Part shown: one piece after another, positions 7,305 to 13,840 of the stretch | Layout of the letters: the number at the start of each line of letters is the position of its first letter | Position numbering within the stretch: the first letter of the stretch is position 1 | NCBI GenBank assembly: GCA_910584595.1 | Contig: CAJUBQ010000112.1 | Location: 1 to 13,840 of the forward strand | Source of the DNA: an uncultured Eubacterium sp. | GTDB taxonomy: Bacteria > Bacillota > Clostridia > Lachnospirales > Lachnospiraceae | Reading direction: 5' to 3' | DNA: 13,840 bases | Position numbers and translations under genes: made by a program | Notes under the pieces: generated by a model | The model's database searches: none | What the model was told of the DNA's origin: nothing | The model's input: the letters and a program-made list of their open reading frames with translations, nothing else

Positions 7305-9100
7305 AGCTGTTCCGCCTCCTCCAACGTTGTCTGCGGCAGATGCAGTGTTACTCTTGCCCCGCCTTGCGGCCTGTTTGCAATTGCCAGTCCAAACGGCTCC
7401 CCATACAACATCTTCATTCTCATATGAATATTATTTAATCCAATGGAACCTCTCTTCTCTGCACCTTTTTCCTGCGAATCCTGCAGCAGGCTACTAATTT
7501 TATCCTCCGGAATGCCTGACCCGTTATCTTCCACAATAATTTCCAGTATCCGGTTTTGCGCCTTTACGCAGATATGAACTTTTTTTTCCCCGCGTACATT
7601 ACGCAGTCCATGATTCAATGCATTTTCTACCAGTGGCTGGATGGACAGCCTCGGCATGGAATCCTTTAAAACATTCTCATCAATCTCAAACTCGTACTGG
7701 ATATGGTCCTGCATCCGTACATCCATGACATAAATATAATTTTTCAAATGGGTTATCTCCTTTGAAACACTCGAAAAAGGATTCTTAAAGTCCAGGCTGT
7801 ACCTGAAAATATTAGACAGGGACTGGCAGAGGGCGCTTACCTGTGGACACCCCTGCACCTGAGCAATACTGCCCATCGTATCCAGTGTGTTATATAAAAA
7901 GTGTGGATGGATCTGCGCCTGAAGCGCGTTATATTCCGCTCGGTTTAACATCAGTTTCGTTTCATATTCACTACTGATCAGATGCTCAATCTGATCCAGC
8001 ATTTCATTAAAACTGCGTGCAAGCTCACCGATTTCATCATCCTTCATTCCCTGCATGCGCAACTGCGTATCTCCATCCCTGATCTTTCTGGCCGTCAGTG
8101 TCATCCGCTCCAGAGGGCTGGTCAGTGATTTTGAAAGCGCCGTTGTAACTATGCTTGCCAGAAAAAGCATTAGTACGGCAATGCAGACAAAATTTCTTGC
8201 CAGTATTTTTTGGTTTTTCTTTAAAAAAGACTTTGGCATCAATGCATATGCCCCAAGATTATATTTGCTCTGATTTACCTGGAAAAAAACACAATCCCCG
8301 GATTCCACAACTGTTCCTGTATGCCTCTTTCCCGCAGCGATTTCCTGTTGCAGATTCTCACAATCCTTCCGGTCTTTCCCACCCGGACAGCCGGTTTCCA
8401 TTGCCGGACGGTCTCCCGTCGGCTGAATCCACATACCCGCCTCCTCATTCACGATATATTTTTCCATAATCGCCTGGATCGGCCTCCAGTTCACGTCACA
8501 AACCACATATCCAATTTTTTTGCCAATGTTGCTGCTTTCGTATATTTTTAATGCAAACCGGATGACATTTTTCTCTCTTGATGGATTATAATAACTGGAA
8601 ATCAACATCTTTGCGTTATCCGATGACACATAGTCCAAAACAGCCTTTGTATTATATGTCTTGGGATCTTCATAAATATCTTTTGGAAAATGATACTTTG
8701 GCGTAACCGCCCGCCGGTAAGAGCTGATCAGTTTATGATCTGCATTATACAAATAAACAGCCGCCACACCGTCAGATGCATCAAACCGTTCAGACGCCAG
8801 CTGATATGCTTCCCTGTAATACAGATTCCGCATCTGCCCTGCATCTTTTTTCCTTTTCAGGTCGTTCAGATAATCTTTTTTATTATAAATGCCTGCCAAG
8901 CCCTTTTCAATTTTTTTAATATACACATAGAGATCATCCTGCATATTTTCCAGCGCATGCATGCTTTCCTCTTCGGCCTGCTGATAAATTATGCCGGATG
9001 AATTTCTCCAGAACAGTACTGTCTGCATAATAAGCGCAAATAAAACAATACCGCCAAAAGTCAACAGTATTTTCGTATGCATTTTCCATGTACGTTTCAT
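7280..9100 (-). CDS. Sensor histidine kinase (YesM family, HAMP + His_kinase + HATPase)
   Basis: This 606-residue membrane sensor is the partner of the overlapping regulator gene. It has transmembrane helix 1 at about 11-31, an extracellular sensing region at about 32-300, helix 2 at about 303-322, a HAMP linker at about 323-376, a YesM-type dimer/phospho domain with QIHPHFLYN (probable phospho-His400), and an ATPase domain. The ATPase domain shows an N box (QPLVENALNHG, 488-498), a G1 box (DNGSG, 525-529) and a G2 box (GSIGL, 551-555). The frame is open a further 93 bases upstream to 9193, but an AAAGGAGAA ribosome site placed five bases ahead of 9100 decides the start, and the upstream extension would run into a large inverted repeat. 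The ligand is unknown; a sugar, or sugar with binding protein, is inferred. Confidence 0.93.
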   Translation of the reverse strand: MKRTWKMHTKILLTFGGIVLFALIMQTVLFWRNSSGIIYQQAEEESMHALENMQDDLYVYIKKIEKGLAGIYNKKDYLNDLKRKKDAGQMRNLYYREAYQLASERFDASDGVAAVYLYNADHKLISSYRRAVTPKYHFPKDIYEDPKTYNTKAVLDYVSSDNAKMLISSYYNPSREKNVIRFALKIYESSNIGKKIGYVVCDVNWRPIQAIMEKYIVNEEAGMWIQPTGDRPAMETGCPGGKDRKDCENLQQEIAAGKRHTGTVVESGDCVFFQVNQSKYNLGAYALMPKSFLKKNQKILARNFVCIAVLMLFLASIVTTALSKSLTSPLERMTLTARKIRDGDTQLRMQGMKDDEIGELARSFNEMLDQIEHLISSEYETKLMLNRAEYNALQAQIHPHFLYNTLDTMGSIAQVQGCPQVSALCQSLSNIFRYSLDFKNPFSSVSKEITHLKNYIYVMDVRMQDHIQYEFEIDENVLKDSMPRLSIQPLVENALNHGLRNVRGEKKVHICVKAQNRILEIIVEDNGSGIPEDKISSLLQDSQEKGAEKRGSIGLNNIHMRMKMLYGEPFGLAIANRPQGGARVTLHLPQTTLEEAEQLWVKDLKY

Positions 9101-9120
9101 GAAATTCTCCTTTGGTAAGA

Positions 9121-9291
9121 AACTGTAAGTAAATAGTATGATAAACTTGCGCAGAATTTTTCTTCGAGAGTGGCGCTCAAAAATCAGGCGCATACCCTAA
9201 GGGGCACGCTGCAGTGGGCTATGTAACTGATTTTTGAGTGGCGCTGCCGAAGAAAAAAACAAGTTGTTTATCATATCATTTGCTTACAGTT
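9121..9291. repeat. Large imperfect inverted repeat (~67-nt arms) in the leader of the kinase gene
   Basis: The left arm (9121-9187) and the reverse complement of the right arm (9227-9291) share AACTGTAAG, AAAT, TATGATAAAC, TTTTTCTTCG and the perfect CTCAAAAATCAG, with a few indels. The arms flank a 39-base centre that can pair further (ACCC/GGGC and CATA/TATG parts). The whole could fold into a single long stem of about 171 bases. It ends some six bases before the kinase ribosome site. No open frame or clear target-site duplication is seen. It could be a MITE-like palindromic insertion or a structured leader. Confidence 0.75.
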
Positions 9292-9314
9292 CCTAATCAT
9301 CTGAATTTGAAACT

Positions 9315-9320
9315 ATTATA
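9315..9320 (-). promoter_or_regulatory. Possible -10 box for the kinase-regulator operon
   Basis: A perfect TATAAT (in context TGTTATAATAG) lies on the minus strand upstream of the inverted repeat. The hexamer 17 bases further up (ATATAC) is a poor -35. If used, transcription would start near 9308 and the whole repeat would lie in a leader of about 208 nt ahead of the kinase. Confidence 0.3.
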
Positions 9321-9567
9321 ACATTTTTCTGGAATTTGTATATCAGACATTTTTGAAATGAAAGTTGGATAAAATAGAAATCAGAAGCCACTGATACTGC
9401 TGTCCGGTCTGGAGTAATCTGATGCGGAACCATTTCAAGTTTTATTCTGATTATCCTATCTATTCTAATAACAATATTATATCTCTGTTCTATATTCTTC
9501 ACAAGCAAAATAACTGATTCCACTACTAAATATATCATCCTAATCATATAAAGATAATATTATTTCT

Positions 9568-9600
9568 TCAATTTCCTGATTCTTTTTTCTCTTCTTCCAT
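9568..9600 (-). pseudogene. Ribosome site and start of a small, apparently broken gene
   Basis: A strong AGGAGG lies eight bases ahead of an ATG at 9600, which opens only MEEEKKESGN before TGA (9568-9570). In another frame the sequence continues in a protein-like way (KNQEIEEIILSLYD, a stop, then DDIFSSGISYFACEEYRTEI) to about 9460. A frameshift plus later nonsense changes in a small ancestral gene would explain this. Alternatively the 10-residue product is a real mini-peptide. I do not recognise a family. Confidence 0.3.
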
Positions 9601-9619
9601 TTATCTATCCTCCTCGTAT

Positions 9620-9658
9620 AATAAGTTTATAGCAAAGAAAACAAGCTATAGACTTATT
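9620..9658. repeat. 14-bp inverted repeat just upstream of the broken small gene
   Basis: AATAAGTTTATAGC (9620-9633) and GCTATAGACTTATT (9645-9658) are complementary at 13 of 14 positions, around an 11-base A-rich loop. On the minus strand it ends about four bases before the AGGAGG site, a position suited to an operator or to an RNA hairpin controlling translation. Neither T-run is long enough to call a terminator. Confidence 0.55.
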
Positions 9659-10084
9659 CTCTTTTTGTATGAATAGAAGGTAATTCTTTGAGGGAATCCC
9701 CTCCCGCCTTTTCTTATCCATACAGTTTACAGTTTCTAAATCTTATTTCATATAACCATAGATGAAGGATCATTCTATCTATCATATCAAAGAGTTTCCT
9801 TTCAAGAGCGCTGGCCGATCCCCTCCTCATCTATGCAAAATAGCTGCTTTATATTGCATATCCCAAATACTATAATGGTTCCCATGAGAACCGTAGCTGT
9901 AGTTACTGCCATCATCCTCCTGCGGCACATTAGAGTGACCACCTTGATATGCCTGCAGCCCGGACAGTGCACCAAGATCTATGACACAAATGCTGCATCC
10001 CCGGTTCTAGCCGCCAGCAGGGTATTTCTATCGGGTGAATGCTTTACAATGACTTGAATACCACTTTCCTGCATTTTTTTAATT

Positions 10085-10134
10085 AATGAAAGAAAACTCA
10101 GAAGTAACTCCGTAACACCAAGAGCGCTTCTGAG
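10085..10134 (-). terminator. Terminator-like hairpin downstream of the ptuA-ptuB pair
   Basis: On the minus strand CTCAGAAG (10134-10127) pairs with CTTCTGAG (10104-10097) and is followed by TTTTCTTTCATT. The 22-base loop is long but can pair internally (CTC with GAG). It lies about 30 bases past the HNH gene stop, the right place to end that operon. The stem is short and the T-run is interrupted by C, so termination may be partial. Confidence 0.5.
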
Positions 10135-10162
10135 ATATAATTATGTATTAATCTAAAAAAAT

Positions 10163-10831
10163 CTATAGCATTTCTTCTAAACAATCTACAATAGCTTTAC
10201 AGAATGGTACATAAACGCCATTGTCCATATTAGAATAGTACTCTATAAAATCTCTAATGCTTTCATCAGAGTATTCTACATCATCAAATACTTCTGAAGC
10301 TTCAATAGCTTCTCTCCTACTTCTTTCAAGATGATAACTATCTAATCCTAAATTATGAATCATCTCTTGAGCAATATTTGATGTTGTTCTTCCGCTGATA
10401 CTACTAATTTTACCATTAGGCGAATACTTAAATACTTTTTCTACCTCTATATCAGTCGGTGAAATCATATCACCTCTCCACCAATTTCCTTTTCTATGTC
10501 CACAATACTCATCGTATATAATTTTGCTTCCTTCGCCATTACAAGAAGCATACAAATTATCATAAGATAAGTCTTTATCTTGAAATTTTTCTTTAGGAAA
10601 AAAATGCTCAATATGAGAAAAGTCTACATCTATTCTTTTCATACAATAACAGCAGATTTTTCCCTGTTCATTTACAAGCGCCTCTCTTAAATGATGTCTT
10701 CTATGTGCTCCATCTGTATCATCAGAAGAAAAATCGTTTTTATAATGAGGTTCTTTCCCATTAAAAGTTCTATAATTTGTTTTCCAATTTTCAAACCATG
10801 TCGGAGACGTTTTTTTAACTATTCTTTTCAT
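10163..10831 (-). CDS. ptuB: HNH endonuclease of a Septu-type defence pair (PtuB-like)
   Basis: This 222-residue protein has the features of the PtuB/TIGR02646 HNH family. A zinc-knuckle CYC pair (Cys60/Cys63, with Cys61 between) leads into SHIEHFFPK (His73, His76), then YDNLYASC (Asn92, Cys98), and DEYCGHRKG (Cys110, His112). This order gives the H-N-H catalytic core held by a structural zinc site. In Septu systems PtuB cuts nucleic acid when the partner ATPase is triggered by phage infection. It starts with AAGGGGG seven bases ahead of the ATG, inside the ATPase gene, with a 17-base overlap, so both proteins are probably made together. Base composition is A/T-rich compared with the sugar genes. 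Related HNH proteins also occur in some retrons, but no reverse transcriptase is present here. Confidence 0.8.
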   Translation of the reverse strand: MKRIVKKTSPTWFENWKTNYRTFNGKEPHYKNDFSSDDTDGAHRRHHLREALVNEQGKICCYCMKRIDVDFSHIEHFFPKEKFQDKDLSYDNLYASCNGEGSKIIYDEYCGHRKGNWWRGDMISPTDIEVEKVFKYSPNGKISSISGRTTSNIAQEMIHNLGLDSYHLERSRREAIEASEVFDDVEYSDESIRDFIEYYSNMDNGVYVPFCKAIVDCLEEML

Positions 10832-12107
10832 GTCTTCGCCCCCTTGAAATAAGAACTCTCGCCTTAGAAGTTCCTTTCACATATCCATTCGATTTTTTAT
10901 CCAATATATCTGCCAATTCTTCCGCTTCATCAAATTCTTTGTTTTCAATATAGAAATACATTTTCTCAAGCATTTTTTTGATGTCTTGATTTACAGAATC
11001 CGTACCCATAGCCTCTTCCAGGATTACATTTGCATCCCACCCTACAAATGACTTATATGATTTCAATGATATTCGTTTCTCATCTCTATCCATATAAAAC
11101 AAATTAAATGTATCATCACCTTCTCCTAGAATCTGAGGAGAATGTGTCGTAATGATAAATTGGATATTCGGAAAAGTCTTTTTCAGTACTTTTAATACCT
11201 TCCGCTGCCATGAAGTATGCATATGCAAATCTAACTCATCAATCAGCGCCACGCCTGTCCCTTGTAATGGATTATCGCTTTGTGGATTTGCTAAAGCCAT
11301 TCTTCTTGCAAGATCTCCAAACAGTGCAATGGTACATTTTTCTCCATCAGATAATTGGTTGATCTTTAAGTATTTACCATCTTTTTTTACCTTCATTGCC
11401 AACGGTTTTCTATCAATATGAATATCTTCAAATCCATCAAGCATTGCCAACATTGCACATTTTACTGCAAACAGACTTTTATCTTGAAAATTTTTATTTT
11501 TTCTTACTTTCTCTTGATTTTCAAGATCTTCCTGATTTCTGAACCATTTAAATAAATTTCTAAAATCTATTGTGCTTTCAATTGCTTTATCAAATGCACT
11601 TAATTTCGTAAATTTTTCTTTATTAGATACTCTAAGCGGAACATCCAATACAATTCTGTTAACACCATAATTGACAAAAACAGGCATATTTTTGTTATCC
11701 ACTTCTTCTATCCAGTTTCCATCACCATCATCATACCCTTTCACGATGTATGAGTTTTCATACTTTTTTATTAACAATTTCAAATGATTTAAGTTATGTT
11801 TCTTCCCAGTTGATCTATCAATAGAACGACCATATTCCAACTCCGTACCATCTTCAAAAGAAAACACTGCATCTATGCTCGCTTTTGATTTTCCATAACT
11901 AATATCATCATAGTCCAATTCTACTAATTTTTTATTGGATCCTGTCAATTTAGCAATAATATTTGCATATATCAAATCAATTGCTCGAAGAATTGTTGAT
12001 TTACCTGCACCATTTATACCAAATAAAATAGTGGTTTTATCTTCAAAAGTAAGTGTCAAATTTTCTATTCCTTTAAAATTCCGTAATGTAATAGATTTAA
12101 GTTTCAT
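10815..12107 (-). CDS. ptuA: AAA/ABC-type ATPase of a Septu-type defence pair (PtuA-like)
   Basis: This 430-residue SMC/OLD-like ATPase shows Walker A GINGAGKST (30-38), an ABC signature LSDGEK (252-257), Walker B VALIDE with Asp290 and the catalytic Glu291, a following D-loop LDLHMH, and the H-loop His322 in ITTHSP. The middle part (about 60-240) is lysine- and charge-rich and would form the insert between the ATPase halves. The C-terminus (DIKKMLEKM...FDEAEELADIL) matches the short helical tail common in PtuA proteins. PtuA forms a complex that holds PtuB in check and senses infection or nucleotide state. No TOPRIM domain follows, which separates it from OLD nucleases. An AGGTGA ribosome site precedes the ATG, and only 16 bases separate it from the broken toxin gene upstream, so it is probably cotranscribed with the toxin-antitoxin genes. 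Confidence 0.82.
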   Translation of the reverse strand: MKLKSITLRNFKGIENLTLTFEDKTTILFGINGAGKSTILRAIDLIYANIIAKLTGSNKKLVELDYDDISYGKSKASIDAVFSFEDGTELEYGRSIDRSTGKKHNLNHLKLLIKKYENSYIVKGYDDGDGNWIEEVDNKNMPVFVNYGVNRIVLDVPLRVSNKEKFTKLSAFDKAIESTIDFRNLFKWFRNQEDLENQEKVRKNKNFQDKSLFAVKCAMLAMLDGFEDIHIDRKPLAMKVKKDGKYLKINQLSDGEKCTIALFGDLARRMALANPQSDNPLQGTGVALIDELDLHMHTSWQRKVLKVLKKTFPNIQFIITTHSPQILGEGDDTFNLFYMDRDEKRISLKSYKSFVGWDANVILEEAMGTDSVNQDIKKMLEKMYFYIENKEFDEAEELADILDKKSNGYVKGTSKARVLISRGRRHEKNS

Positions 12108-12123
12108 ATTTCACCTCACTGCA

Positions 12124-12504
12124 TCAACAAACTTCTGGAAAAATTTTGTATTCATGCGTAACAAATTTTAGCCCATCCGCCTTTGCCTGTGCAATCATAA
12201 TCCTGTCAAATGGATCATTATGATCCAGGCTGCTGCAGACTAATGTTTCCAGCGCTGCCACATGCCTATCTTCTATGGGTAGCATCCGATAATCCATCTG
12301 CCTGCATAATTCTGATAGTTTTGAACCTCCTATCCAAATCTTATCAGGTTTTGACATATATTTAATCGCGGTTTCCCATATTCATGCTGTACTATAATAA
12401 ATATCATTTTTTTCATTCATAATTAATGCCCTGGCTTCAAGCGATAATTTAGGGTTGTCATCCAGCGCCCATAAAATAATATGTGTATCTAATAAAAGCT
12501 ACAT
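12124..12504 (-). pseudogene. vapC: PIN-domain toxin (VapC family) broken by two in-frame stop codons
   Basis: Read in one frame from the ATG at 12504, the 126-codon stretch has the length and motifs of a VapC ribonuclease toxin. It shows LLLDTHIILWAL with the first catalytic Asp6, a WE at 43-44, DPFDRIMIAQA near 98-108, and LKFVTHEYKIF near the C-terminus (the usual last Asp is Glu here). Codon 2 is TAG (12499-12501) and codon 41 is TGA (12382-12384), exactly where families of this type usually have a lysine-like residue and the serine of STAS-xWE. Each could be a single-base change. The ATG overlaps the antitoxin stop region by 16 bases. The remaining intact stretch from an internal ATG at 12357 (77 residues) lacks the first catalytic residues and should be inactive. 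Confidence 0.8.
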
Positions 12505-12734
12505 TCCACCACTCCAAACATTTTAGCAATTTCTGGATTCATCTCATCGAAATCATATGAATCATCATACAATTTCTGTCCTTTTGCTATCCCAATCCTT
12601 TTTGAAACCACAGGCTCTTCTTTCTGGACACCATCTGCCTGCATAAAGCGATCGATGATTTCTAATAAAAACCGCAGATTATCTTCAGACAAATTACTGA
12701 CTTTATGAACTACCTGCTCCTGTAATGTCAGCAC
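12489..12734 (-). CDS. Small antitoxin-like protein paired with the broken VapC
   Basis: This intact 81-residue protein sits where the antitoxin of a VapBC-type module belongs. The N-terminal half is helical (VSNLSEDNLRFLLEIIDRFM, about 12-31). The C-terminal half carries RIGIAKGQKLYDDSYDFDEMNPEIAKMF (about 46-73), the acidic and aromatic tail typical of antitoxins that wrap a PIN toxin. The start is a GTG seven bases after AAAGGTGG. Its promoter lies about 50 bases upstream. The toxin gene starts inside its last codons. With the toxin dead, it may survive as an autoregulator of the operon, or simply not yet have decayed. No DNA-binding domain is obvious from sequence. Confidence 0.7.
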   Translation of the reverse strand: MLTLQEQVVHKVSNLSEDNLRFLLEIIDRFMQADGVQKEEPVVSKRIGIAKGQKLYDDSYDFDEMNPEIAKMFGVVECSFY

Positions 12735-12780
12735 ACAAACACCACCTTTCTTTTAATTTCAAACCTCTCTCATCAAATTT

Positions 12781-12809
12781 ATTATATATCAATATCATTC
12801 TTTTCTCAA
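12781..12809 (-). promoter_or_regulatory. Strong sigma-A type promoter of the antitoxin-toxin-Septu operon
   Basis: TTGAGA (12809-12804) and TATAAT (12786-12781) are separated by exactly 17 bases on the minus strand. The predicted start of transcription is near 12774, giving a leader of about 40 nt before the antitoxin GTG. No other convincing promoter is seen between here and the HNH gene, so all four genes probably depend on it. Confidence 0.75.
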
Positions 12810-12849
12810 TCCGTTTTACCCATTTGATTCTATATATTCTCTGATCTAA

Positions 12850-13808
12850 TCTGAAAAACCGCAGACACAGCCGGTCTTTCTCTGCATTGATGATACAATG
12901 GTTTCAAAATTTGGGAAAAAATTTGAGGATGTCTCAAAGCTTTTTGACCATGCCGCGCACAATGGCTCCAATTATCTGAATGGGTGCTGTTTTGTAAGCG
13001 TAATGGCCTGTGTCCCGGTATGGAATAAAAGCAGGATCCACTATCTTTCCGTTCCACTCGGATACCGCATGTGGCAGAAAAAGGAATCCAAGCTGGAACC
13101 GACTGCATCCATGATACGGCATGTAATGCCTGTATTCCATGAAAAGAAAAATGGCATCATCCTCTGCGACAGCTGGTATGTAAAGAAAAACCCTGTTTCA
13201 ATCATAGACGGATAAGAAAACCTTGACCTTATAGGAAATGCAAGGTCTGATTCTGTTATTTATGACCTGCCGCCACAGCGCACCGGAAAAAAGGGCCGTC
13301 CTGCATCGCATGGGAAAAGTCTTTCTATCCAGGATGATTTTACGTCGTCTGATGAAAAAATTGGGGAGCATTACATGGCAGTGCGCCGTGTCCTTACAAA
13401 CATTTTTAGCAAAAGGGAAGTCCTTGCGTTTGTAACTTCCCCGGAAAAGAGTTCCAGCAGCAGGCGCCTGTTTTTCAGCACAGTTTTCCCGGAACAGCTT
13501 CAGGTTTTCTGCGCATGGCAGGAACTCTCCATTGAACCAGACTGGCAGCAGCCGGATGCAGTATATCCCTCTGTCGCTGTATGCATTTCGATGGCCAATT
13601 GAAGTCAGTCACTGCGAACAGAAAACTTTCCGGTCGCTGTGCAGTTACATGGTCCGCAGCCGTAAAGGGATTGAAACGCTCGTCAATCTGATTAACATAG
13701 CGCACTGTGCAATGAAGATTCTGCCATATCAGGACAAAGCATTTTTTAAATACCAGACAGAAAGCGTACAGGAACTTTCGGTTTGCACTAGTGCCTTGTA
13801 AAGTCTAA
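12850..13808 (+). pseudogene. Decayed, 5'-truncated IS4-superfamily (YREK) transposase
   Basis: The joined frames resemble a DDE transposase. IDDT holds the first Asp at 12889-12894, ILCDSWY has the second Asp at 13168-13170, and YAFRWPIE with Glu at 13601-13603 continues to Lys at 13622-13624. The last part fits the Y-2-R-3-E-6-K signature of IS4-type enzymes exactly. It is clearly broken: the frame starts after a stop at 12847 with no start codon (the N-terminal part is missing), a TAA interrupts it at 13213-13215, a frameshift lies near 13522-13532, and a single extra C at 13775 shifts the tail (restoring FRFAL). Internal ATG or TTG frames of 60-105 codons are fragments, not genes. No terminal inverted repeats could be identified. 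It is transcribed away from the defence operon. Confidence 0.85.
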
Positions 13809-13840
13809 AACTGTACCAAAACCTTTCCATGTGGGAATGA

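Larger units (their letters stand above)
9292..10162. other. Gene-poor stretch between the sugar locus and the defence operon
   Basis: No intact gene is supported in these roughly 870 bases. The small signals inside it are listed separately: a -10 box, the broken small frame, a 14-bp dyad and a terminator-like hairpin. On the minus strand one open frame without a start (10141 to about 9986) reads ALGVTELLLSFLSLIKKM, then QVIVKHSPDRNTLLAARTG, before a stop. It looks protein-like, and a second frame continues to about 9834. This may be the debris of a decayed gene, but no family is recognised. Confidence 0.5.

Noticed and set aside
9101..9193. Upstream extension of the kinase frame by 31 residues
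   Set aside because: The AAAGGAGAA site before 9100 fixes the start, and the extension runs into the left arm of the inverted repeat.
9293..9547. 84-codon minus-strand frame in the gap upstream of the kinase
   Set aside because: No ribosome site and no recognised family; the composition looks like translated A/T-rich non-coding DNA. It may overlap the debris of the broken small gene.
9690..9712. GAGGG/CCCTC mini-hairpin
   Set aside because: A five-base stem with no clean T-run on either strand; too weak to call a terminator.
9833..10057. 74-codon plus-strand frame
   Set aside because: No ribosome site ahead of the ATG, and the hydrophobic and cysteine pattern matches no family.
10163..12107. 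Retron with ATPase and HNH effectors
   Set aside because: Some retrons carry the same ATPase-HNH pair, but no reverse transcriptase frame or retron RNA-like repeat structure is present in the window.
12124..12357. Independent 77-residue gene within the PIN region
   Set aside because: It is the C-terminal part of the VapC frame; the PIN signature continues upstream across the stop codon, so this is a fragment.
1..13840. CRISPR array, tRNA or rRNA genes
   Set aside because: No regularly spaced direct repeats and no recognisable tRNA or rRNA sequence were seen on either strand.

Overview
The window looks like a chromosomal segment from a Bacillota (Clostridia) gut-type bacterium, probably Lachnospiraceae. 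That rests on strong GGAGG ribosome sites, a YesM/YesN-type two-component pair next to a CUT1 sugar importer, and overall gene style. No rRNA or other taxonomic marker is present, so this placement is inference.

Layout. Every intact gene is on the minus strand, so the logical order runs from high to low coordinates. Region A (about 9100 to 212) is a carbohydrate-use locus. It holds a sensor histidine kinase (7280-9100), an overlapping AraC-type response regulator (5697-7304), a rho-independent terminator that uses the regulator's last codons, a new promoter with a dyad over its -10 box, a lipoprotein sugar-binding protein (4228-5601), an intercistronic hairpin (4174-4200), two ABC permeases (3241-4128, 2339-3241) and a GH36 alpha-galactosidase-type enzyme (212-2323). 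The likely logic is that the sensor pair detects an extracellular alpha-galactoside and activates the importer and hydrolase operon. No importer ATPase is encoded here, so a shared MsmX/MsmK-type ATPase elsewhere is expected. At the left edge (1-66) another reading frame may begin.

Region B (about 9100 to 10162) has no convincing intact gene. It holds a 171-bp imperfect inverted repeat directly in front of the kinase, a possible kinase promoter, a good ribosome site leading into a reading frame that breaks after 10 codons, a 14-bp inverted repeat, and a terminator-like hairpin downstream of the defence genes.

Region C (10163 to 12809) is A/T-rich accessory DNA: one compact operon with a well-formed promoter (TTGAGA-N17-TATAAT), a small antitoxin-like gene, a PIN/VapC toxin broken by two in-frame stops, then an ATPase and an HNH nuclease that overlap and match the PtuA/PtuB pair of Septu anti-phage systems. 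Spacing suggests that all four genes share the antitoxin promoter.

Region D (12850 to 13808, plus strand) is a decayed, 5'-truncated IS4-superfamily (YREK) transposase with one nonsense codon and two frameshifts. Regions B to D look like a small genomic island next to a metabolic locus. The best candidate for something new is the arrangement of a Septu pair behind an antitoxin whose toxin has been inactivated.
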